This document shows positions 41,277 through 47,021 of a DNA stretch of 47,021 bases, piece by piece. The DNA lies in the NCBI GenBank assembly GCA_020248945.1, contig JADCGQ010000087.1, forward strand, positions 1-47,021, written 5' to 3'. Source of the DNA: Rubrivivax sp. (GTDB lineage: Bacteria; Pseudomonadota; Gammaproteobacteria; Burkholderiales; Burkholderiaceae_C). A model generated the notes under the pieces. It had not been told where the DNA came from, searched no databases, and worked only from the letters and a program-made list of their open reading frames with translations. The position numbers were made by a program, and so were the translations under genes. Position 1 is the stretch's first letter, and each line of letters begins with the position of its first letter.

Positions 41277-44146
41277 TCCGCGGCCTCGCCGACGAAGCGC
41301 AGGCCCCGTTCGTCTCGCACGAAGCCGGCGGCGGCCAGCGCGGTGTCGTCGCCGGTGGTGAAGGCCGAGCCGGCTTCGTCTGTGGCCTCGCGCGTGTTCT
41401 CGATGGCTGCCGCGGCGGGCACCGGCTTCTGCCGCGTCATCACGCCCTCGGGCTTGAACTTGATCACCTGCTTCCAGCTGCGCGTCAGCGCGTCGGCAAA
41501 GATCAGCAGCAGGTCGCCCTCGCGGCCCATGCGCAGCGCGTGGTCGATGGCCTCCTGCTCGTCGGGGATCAGCGTGATGGCGCTGCTCGGCACGCCCTGC
41601 TCGCGCAGCACGGCCGCGATCATCTTCGGCACCTCGTCGCTCTCGCGCCCACGCAGCCCGTCGTCGCGCCGGCAGATGTAGTGGTCGAAGCGGCCGGCCA
41701 CGGCGCGTGCGATGTCGCGGATGTCTTCATCACGCCGGTCGCCCGGGCCGGCCACCACCACGAGGCGGCGGCCGCGCACCTCGAGCTTGCCCGCCAGCTC
41801 GGCCAGCATGCCCACCGCATGGGCGTTATGGCCGTAGTCGAAGATGACCTTGAACGGGTGCTCGTCCCACACGTTCATGCGGCCCGGGGCCTGGAAGAAG
41901 GTGCTGTCGAAGGTGCGCAGGCCCTGGCGAATGGCATCGAGCTTCAGGCCCAGGCTGAAGGCCATGGCGGCAGCGAACATCGCGTTCTGCACGTTGTGCA
42001 TCGCGCGGCCTTCGAGCGTGGCCGGGATCAGGTGCGTCCACATCAGCGGGATGTGGCGGCCCTTGTCGTAGAGCGTGATCATCTGCCCGTTCACACCCGC
42101 TTCCAGCGCGCAGGCGCGGCCGCCGGCGCGGATGTGCTCGCGCACCACGGCGTGCTGCGGGTTCACCGTCACATAACAGAGATGCTTGGCGTCGGTGTGC
42201 GCGCTCATGCGGATGACGTTGGGATCGTCGGCGTTGAGCACCGCGCAGTCGCGCGCGATCTCCACCAGGATGCGCTTCACCTCGGCCAGCTGCTCCAGGC
42301 TGTCGATGCCCTTCATGCCCAGGTGATCGCTCTGCACGTTGAGCACCGCGCCCACGTCGACGAAGGGCACGCCCAGGCCGGCGCGCAGCAGGCCGCCGCG
42401 CGCCACCTCGAGCACGGCCATGTCGATCTTCGGGTCGGCCAGCACCATGCGCGTGGCCACCGGGCCCGTCATGTCGCCTTCGACGGTGCGGCTGCCGTCG
42501 ATGTAGACGCCGTCCGTCGTGGTGAGGCCCGGCGTGTAGCCGGCCATCTTGGTGATGTGCGCCAGCATGCGCGCCGTCGTCGTCTTGCCGTTGGTGCCGG
42601 TGAGCGCGGCAATGGGCACGCGCGATGCGGCGCCGGCCGGGAACAGCATGTCGATCACCGGCCCGGCCACGTCGCGCGGGGTGCCTTCGCTCGGCGCCAC
42701 GTGCATGCGAAAGCCCGGCGCAGCGTTGACCTCGCAGATGCCGGCGCCGGTGTTCCTGGCGTCCTTGTAGCTCTCGGCGATGTCGTTGCAGAGGAAGTCC
42801 ACGCCGCCCACGTCCAGCCCGATGGCGGTGACGGCGCGCACCGCCATCTCGCGGTTGTCGGGGTGGATGATGTCGGTCACGTCGGTGGCGGTGCCGCCGG
42901 TGGAGAGGTTGGCGGTGCTGCGCAGCGACACGGCCACGCCGGCGGCGGGCACGTGCTCGGCGTTCAGGCCCTGGCGCTGCAGCTTGGTCTCGGCCTGCGC
43001 GTCGAACTCCAGGCGCGTCATCACCTTCTCGTGGCCGACGCCACGGCGCGGGTCCTGGTTCACGATGTCCACCAGCTCGCGCACGGTGTGCACGCCGTCG
43101 CCCACCACCTGGCCGGGCGTGCGTTTGGTGGCCGCCACCAGCTCGCCGCCCACCACGAGCAGCCGGTGGTCGTCGCCCGAAAGCATGGTTTCGACGATGA
43201 CGCTGCTGCTGTGCTCGGCGGCGGCTTCGAAGCCGGCGCGCACCTCGTCGGCGGTGCTCAGGCCCACGGTGATGCCGCGGCCGTGGTTGCCGTTGTAGGG
43301 CTTGGTCACGACCGGGTGGCCCAGCCGTTCGGCCGCGCGCACGGCGCGCTCGGCACTGCGCACCAGCTCCTGCTTCGGCACCGGCAGGCCGTTGTTGGCC
43401 AGGATCTTGTTGGTCTCTTCCTTGTCCTGCGCCAGCTCCACCGCGATGTAGCTGGTGCGGCCGGTGACGGTGGCCTGGATGCGCTGCTGGAACTTGCCGT
43501 GGCCGAGCTGGATGAGGCTCTGCTCGTTCAGGCGCAGCCAGGGAATGCCACGCGCCTCGGCGGCCTTCACCAGCGAGCTGGTCGAGGGGCCGAGCGCGCG
43601 CCGCTGCGCCCAGCGGATGAACTCGTGGCGGGCTTCGGGCCAGGCCCAGTCCTCAGGCAGCACGTCACGCAGCACATCGGCCGCCTGCAGCTCGGCCGGC
43701 AGCAGGCTCGTCAGCAGCCGGATCGCCAGCTCGCCGGCCTCGATGCCTTCGTCGCGCTGCGCGTACTCGTAGACCACGCTGTACACGCCGGGCCGGCCGT
43801 CGATGCCACGCGTCTTGCCGAAGCTCACGTCTTCGCCGGCGATGTTCTGCAGCTCGATGGCCACGTGCTCCAGCACGTGGCCGAGCCAGGTGCCTTGCTG
43901 CTGCTCGGCGTCGTCGCCCACCGCGGGGCCGCCGCGCAGCCGCTTCACGAAGCCGCCGGGCTCGCCGAAGCTGCAGCCGTGTTCGTGCAGGCCGGGCAGC
44001 GCGGCCAGCAGGCCGTCGACAAAGGCGGGGCCGAGCCGCGCGCTCGGCCAGGCCTCGAGCGGCCCGAGATCGAGCACGACGCGGATGACGGGGAAGTGCG
44101 CGTAGAGCGACGGGCCGACGTAGACGTTGCGTTCGAGGATCTTCAA
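41273..44146 (-). CDS. cphA: Cyanophycin synthetase
   Basis: 957 residues from TTG 44146, supported by GAGGGAG eight bases upstream; ATG 44179 would add 11 residues without a ribosome site. The N-domain (KILERNVYVGPSLYAHFPV, WLGHVLEHVAIELQNIAG) is followed by an ATP-grasp domain (KPYNGNHGRGITVGL, ICEVNAAPGFRMH) and a Mur-ligase domain (ALTGTNGKTTTARML, VARGGLLRAGLGVPF, FDYGHNAHAVGML). CphA joins Asp and Arg into the storage polymer cyanophycin in the cytoplasm. No cyanophycinase gene is in view. It is divergent from a large regulator gene. Confidence 0.88.
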   Translation of the reverse strand: MKILERNVYVGPSLYAHFPVIRVVLDLGPLEAWPSARLGPAFVDGLLAALPGLHEHGCSFGEPGGFVKRLRGGPAVGDDAEQQQGTWLGHVLEHVAIELQNIAGEDVSFGKTRGIDGRPGVYSVVYEYAQRDEGIEAGELAIRLLTSLLPAELQAADVLRDVLPEDWAWPEARHEFIRWAQRRALGPSTSSLVKAAEARGIPWLRLNEQSLIQLGHGKFQQRIQATVTGRTSYIAVELAQDKEETNKILANNGLPVPKQELVRSAERAVRAAERLGHPVVTKPYNGNHGRGITVGLSTADEVRAGFEAAAEHSSSVIVETMLSGDDHRLLVVGGELVAATKRTPGQVVGDGVHTVRELVDIVNQDPRRGVGHEKVMTRLEFDAQAETKLQRQGLNAEHVPAAGVAVSLRSTANLSTGGTATDVTDIIHPDNREMAVRAVTAIGLDVGGVDFLCNDIAESYKDARNTGAGICEVNAAPGFRMHVAPSEGTPRDVAGPVIDMLFPAGAASRVPIAALTGTNGKTTTARMLAHITKMAGYTPGLTTTDGVYIDGSRTVEGDMTGPVATRMVLADPKIDMAVLEVARGGLLRAGLGVPFVDVGAVLNVQSDHLGMKGIDSLEQLAEVKRILVEIARDCAVLNADDPNVIRMSAHTDAKHLCYVTVNPQHAVVREHIRAGGRACALEAGVNGQMITLYDKGRHIPLMWTHLIPATLEGRAMHNVQNAMFAAAMAFSLGLKLDAIRQGLRTFDSTFFQAPGRMNVWDEHPFKVIFDYGHNAHAVGMLAELAGKLEVRGRRLVVVAGPGDRRDEDIRDIARAVAGRFDHYICRRDDGLRGRESDEVPKMIAAVLREQGVPSSAITLIPDEQEAIDHALRMGREGDLLLIFADALTRSWKQVIKFKPEGVMTRQKPVPAAAAIENTREATDEAGSAFTTGDDTALAAAGFVRDERGLRFVGEAAD

Positions 44147-44304
44147 GCGGCGGACTCCCTCAGGCGTTCTGGCAGGCATGATGCCCTGTCGCCAATGCTG
44201 GGGCGCCCCGGGCCGATGCCGCAACGTCGGAAAACCAGGATTCCCGGCCGCGCCGCCACACCTCGCCGCGCGACGCCAGAATGCCGGGCCTGATCAGCCC
44301 GCCG

Positions 44305-46788
44305 ATGGACGCCCTGCGCTTCGACCACTTCGAACTCCGGCCCGCCCAGCGCCAGCTGCTGGCCGATGGCCGGCCGCTGGAGTTGGGGGCACGGGCGCTC
44401 GACCTGCTGTGCGTGCTGGTCGAGCACGCGGGCCAGCTCGTGACCAAGGACTCGCTGCTGGACCGAGTCTGGCCCGACCTCGTCGTCGAGGAGGCCAACC
44501 TGCACGTGCAGGTGTCGACGCTGCGCCGGCTGCTCGGCCGCGAGGCCATCGCCACCGTGCCTGGCCGCGGCTACCAGTTCGTGCGGCCGCTGCAGGCGCG
44601 CCCGGCCGCGGCACCGGCCTCGGCCCCGGCCGCCCCCGGCCTGCCGCTGCTGCACGGGCGCGACGCCGAGCTGGCGCAGGCGCAGGCGCTGCTCGAAAGC
44701 GGCCCGCTGCTCACCATCACCGGTGCCGGCGGCGGCGGCAAGACGCTGCTGGCGCGCCACCTGATGCACCGGCTGCAGGCCTGGCGGCCGCAGGGCGCGG
44801 CCTGGGTCGACCTGCTGGAGCTGGCCGACGCCGACGCCGTGCCGGCTGCCGTCTCGGCCGCGCTGGGCTTTGAACGCGGCCCCGCCACGGTGCCGGCGCT
44901 GGCGCGGGCGCTCTGCGCCGACGACCGGCTGCTCGTGCTCGACAACGCCGAGCACCTGCTGGAGCCCGTGCGGGTGCTGGTGGCGGCGCTGCTGCAGGCG
45001 GCGCCGGGGCTGCGGCTGCTCGTCACCAGCCAGGCGCCGCTGAAGCTGCCCGCCGAGCAGCGGCTGGCGCTGCGGGGCCTGCCGGTACCAGCCCTGCCCT
45101 GCAGCGCCGAAACCGCCAGCCGCAACCCGGCCGTGGCGCTGTTCACCGAACGCGCGCGCCAGGTCGACCGCCGCTTCCGGCTCGACGACGGCACGGTGGG
45201 CGACGTGGTCGCCATCGCCAGCGCGCTCGACGGCTCGGCCCTGGGCCTGCAGCTGGCGGCGTCTCTGCTGTCGCTGCAGCCGCTGGCCGCGCTGCGGCAG
45301 CGGCTGGCGCCCGCGGTGTCGCCAGGCGCCGACACCGCGCCCGCACCCGCCGACAACGTGCTGCGGGCCGCGCTGAGCTGGTCTCACGAGCTGCTGGACG
45401 AGGCGCCGCGCCGGGTGTTCCGGCGCCTGGCCGCGGCGCTCGGGCCCTTGCCGCTGCCGGTGATCCAGGCGCTGGCCGCTGACGAGACGATGGACGCTAC
45501 CGCAGTGGCCGATGCGCTGGCCGAGCTCGTGGACCGTTCGCTCGTGGATGCCTCGCCCGAAGACGGCGACAGCGACCTGGGCGAGCCGCGCTACCGGCTG
45601 CTCGAAGCCCCGCGCGCGCTGGCCCTCGAACACCTGCAGGCCCACGGCGAGGCGTCGGCGGTGCAGGGCCGGATGGCCCGGGTCCTGGGGTCGATGGCCC
45701 GCCGTGAGTCCGAGGAACAGGCGCCGGGCGAGCGCCCTGCCCTGGCGAGGATCGCGGCCGCCGATGTTCGCTCGGCCCTGCGATGGGCCCTCGCGCACGA
45801 CCTGGCAACCGCGGCGCTGCTGGCCCCGCGCCCCGCCTGCCACCAGCGCCCGGCAGCCGAACGGCTGGCCTGGGCGGCACAGCTCATCGAAGGCGCTCCC
45901 ACGCTGCCGCCACGGGCCGCCGGGGACGCCTGGCTCGCGGCAGCGGTGCTGGTACGGCATTCGGATCTGCTGCGTCGTCACGAACTGATGCTCCAGGCCG
46001 CCGCCCGCTACGCCGAAGCCGATGCCCCGCGTGACCGCTACTACGCGCTGGCCCGTGCCGCCGAGGCCGCGGCCGTGCACCGCCAACCGGCCCTGGCCGA
46101 TGCGCCGCTGGCCGAGGCGCGGGCCCTCGAGGACCCGAACTGGCCCGCCGGATTGCGAGCCGTGCTGGCCGAGGCCGAGGCGGCCATGCTGAGCGCCCGC
46201 GAGGCGCTCGAGCCGGCGCGCCTGGCCTGGCTGCGCGCGCTCGAGCTCGGCCGGCAACGGCACGGTGGATCGCCCTCGCTGTCGACCCTGGTCTGCCTGG
46301 CCGACATCGAGCTGCAAGGCGCCCGCTTCGTCGATGCCACCGCCCACCTGGAGGAGGCGGCAGCCCTGGCGCGGCAGCAGGGCCAGCAGGGCGATCGCCT
46401 GGGCTACATCCTCCCCAACCTCGCCGCCGCGCGCCTGATGCAGGCCGACCTCGCCGGCGCGCGGCGCGTGGCTGCTGAAGCCTGGCCCCAGGCTCGCGAG
46501 CTCGATGCCGACGCCTGGTGGGCCGACCACCTGTCACTGCTGGCAGCGCTGGAGGGCCGACCGCGCAGCGCGGCGCTGCTGCTGGGCCTGGCCGATGCCG
46601 CTTACCAGCGCATCAAGGGCGGCCGCCATGAACTGGAGACGCGCAACGCCGAGCGCGCGGCCGAGCTGGCGGGCGCTGCCCTGGGCTGCGGGCACCTCGA
46701 GGCGCTGCGTGCGGCCGGCGCCGAGCCCATGCGCGAGGCGGCCGTGCGGCACTGGGCGCTGGAGCTGCAGGACGCACCAGACGGCTGA
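44305..46788 (+). CDS. Winged-helix transcriptional regulator with NB-ARC-like ATPase and TPR-like C-terminus
   Basis: 827 residues. Residues 1-95 are an OmpR/CadC-type winged helix (FDHFELRPAQRQLLADGRPL, VWPDLVVEEANLHVQVSTLR, TVPGRGYQFV). A signal-transduction NTPase follows, with Walker A ITGAGGGGKTLLA (Lys146) and Walker B RLLVLDNAEHLLE. The C-terminal about 400 residues are Ala/Leu-rich helical repeats (TPR-like), possibly for ligand or partner binding. ATG 44305 starts directly before the DNA-binding domain; ATG 44281 is an alternative. It is divergent from cphA (gap 44147-44304), so it may control that gene, but such regulators often act elsewhere. Confidence 0.75.
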   Translation: MDALRFDHFELRPAQRQLLADGRPLELGARALDLLCVLVEHAGQLVTKDSLLDRVWPDLVVEEANLHVQVSTLRRLLGREAIATVPGRGYQFVRPLQARPAAAPASAPAAPGLPLLHGRDAELAQAQALLESGPLLTITGAGGGGKTLLARHLMHRLQAWRPQGAAWVDLLELADADAVPAAVSAALGFERGPATVPALARALCADDRLLVLDNAEHLLEPVRVLVAALLQAAPGLRLLVTSQAPLKLPAEQRLALRGLPVPALPCSAETASRNPAVALFTERARQVDRRFRLDDGTVGDVVAIASALDGSALGLQLAASLLSLQPLAALRQRLAPAVSPGADTAPAPADNVLRAALSWSHELLDEAPRRVFRRLAAALGPLPLPVIQALAADETMDATAVADALAELVDRSLVDASPEDGDSDLGEPRYRLLEAPRALALEHLQAHGEASAVQGRMARVLGSMARRESEEQAPGERPALARIAAADVRSALRWALAHDLATAALLAPRPACHQRPAAERLAWAAQLIEGAPTLPPRAAGDAWLAAAVLVRHSDLLRRHELMLQAAARYAEADAPRDRYYALARAAEAAAVHRQPALADAPLAEARALEDPNWPAGLRAVLAEAEAAMLSAREALEPARLAWLRALELGRQRHGGSPSLSTLVCLADIELQGARFVDATAHLEEAAALARQQGQQGDRLGYILPNLAAARLMQADLAGARRVAAEAWPQARELDADAWWADHLSLLAALEGRPRSAALLLGLADAAYQRIKGGRHELETRNAERAAELAGAALGCGHLEALRAAGAEPMREAAVRHWALELQDAPDG

Positions 46789-46794
46789 GCCCGG

Positions 46795-46890
46795 ACGCCG
46801 TGCCGCGCCGCAGCTGCCACAGCCGCCACGCGTTCAGCGGCGCCAGCACCAGGTGCAGCACCAGCACCGGCGCCAGCCCGGGCGATGTCC
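46795..46890 (-). pseudogene. Small remnant of a membrane protein gene
   Basis: The minus strand reads PGLAPVLVLHLVLAPLNAWR then LWQLRRG, a pattern seen at the end of the membrane part of bacterial Popeye/cyclic-nucleotide-binding membrane proteins. No start codon, family N-terminus or following nucleotide-binding domain is present, and the frame then enters the antisense of the regulator. I read it as a decayed fragment; the identification rests on about 27 residues. Confidence 0.25.
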
Positions 46891-46917
46891 CGAGGTCTGT
46901 TGAACGCGTGAGCTGAA

Positions 46918-46988
46918 GGTGGCGGTTCCTTTCGCCTGGATGAGACCATCCAGGTGCCTCGCAAGCAAAGAAAGGAACCACCGAGATG
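46918..46988 (+). promoter_or_regulatory. Structured leader RNA that hides the ribosome site
   Basis: GGTTCCTTTC (46924-46933) pairs perfectly with GAAAGGAACC (46970-46979), extended by GGT/ACC. Inside lies a second perfect stem CCTGGATG/CATCCAGG (46935-46942, 46947-46954) with an AGAC loop. The only Shine-Dalgarno sequence for ATG 46986 (AAAGGAA, 46971-46977) is in the outer stem. A translational switch is likely; the class is not recognised. Confidence 0.5.
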
Positions 46989-47021
46989 AAGTCTCGCATG
47001 AAGCCCGCGCTGCGGGCATTC
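46986..47021 (+). CDS. Start of a gene running off the right edge
   Basis: ATG 46986 opens a frame of 12 codons (MKSRMKPALRAF) to the window end. It has a well-placed Shine-Dalgarno sequence eight bases upstream, sequestered in the leader hairpin. The product cannot be identified from 12 residues. Confidence 0.4.
   Translation, partial: MKSRMKPALRAF

Noticed and set aside
41102..44293. 1063-codon plus-strand open frame antisense to cphA
   Set aside because: His/Arg/Ala-rich shadow of the cyanophycin synthetase gene.

Overview
This window comes from a very GC-rich chromosome. Gene content, operon layout and codon use point to a Betaproteobacterium of the Burkholderiales (Rubrivivax/Leptothrix/Comamonadaceae-like). 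Supporting signs are the ssuADCB order with SsuE/MsuE and SfnR-type partners, a CysB-family regulator, PhoX, a cyanophycin synthetase with a Mur-ligase companion, and the many ATGA/GTGA/TTGA start-stop overlaps. The lineage is inferred from reading the proteins, not from a database search. The dominant theme is sulfur: sulfide, sulfite, sulfonate, sulfate and organosulfur assimilation or oxidation. Copper, phosphate and nitrogen-storage genes lie around it.

Layout, left half. 1-773: 3' part of a flavocytochrome c sulfide dehydrogenase flavoprotein gene, cut by what looks like a mobile-element end. 804-4280 (-): putative copper operon (DUF2946 protein, TonB-dependent receptor, YcnI/DUF1775). 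4359-8949 (-): sulfonate operon ssuA-ssuD-ssuC-ssuB plus an RBBP9-type hydrolase. 9103-11327: FMN reductase (-) divergent from a sigma-54 activator (+), sharing a mirror-image control region. 11475-14942 (+): four overlapping or closely packed genes, cytochrome c' / peroxiredoxin-SMP-30 fusion / Tat-type dienelactone hydrolase / cytochrome c'. 15075-24347 (-): TonB receptor, DUF1549-DUF1553 protein, DUF1501 protein, ExbB, two ExbD and TonB in one run.

Layout, right half. 24424-24660: PPC/DUF296 remnant. 24682-26462 (-): unknown protein and O-acetylhomoserine sulfhydrylase. 26615-27433 (+): class II glutamine amidotransferase. 27573-28529 (+): CysB-type regulator, convergent with a lone sulfate-binding protein gene. 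29890-32121 (+): PhoX phosphatase. 32195-35929 (-): a binding protein, histidine kinase and sigma-54 response regulator in one operon, divergent from a sulfite dehydrogenase gene (36052-37401, +). An IS1380-type element (37403-39071) sits exactly at the former overlap between that gene and its cytochrome subunit gene (39072-39485). 39504-44146 (-): cyanophycin synthetase and a Mur-ligase-only paralogue. 44305-46788 (+): large winged-helix/ATPase regulator. The right edge holds a structured RNA leader before a gene that runs off the window.

How the parts work together. Five promoters (ssuA, FMN reductase, sigma-54 activator, sulfate-binding protein, O-acetylhomoserine sulfhydrylase) share one geometry: a GCATCAGCA-like box, 16 nt, TTGGNN, 17 nt, TANNNT. 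The CysB-type gene carries the same box at the same spacing inside a perfect 21-bp palindrome. This suggests a sulfur-limitation regulon that can be read from the DNA. Independently, the binding protein/kinase/sigma-54 regulator operon faces a good -24/-12 promoter in front of the sulfite dehydrogenase gene, which suggests sensor-controlled sulfite oxidation. The DUF1549/DUF1501 cluster with its own TonB energising complex is the best candidate for a poorly described uptake or processing system.
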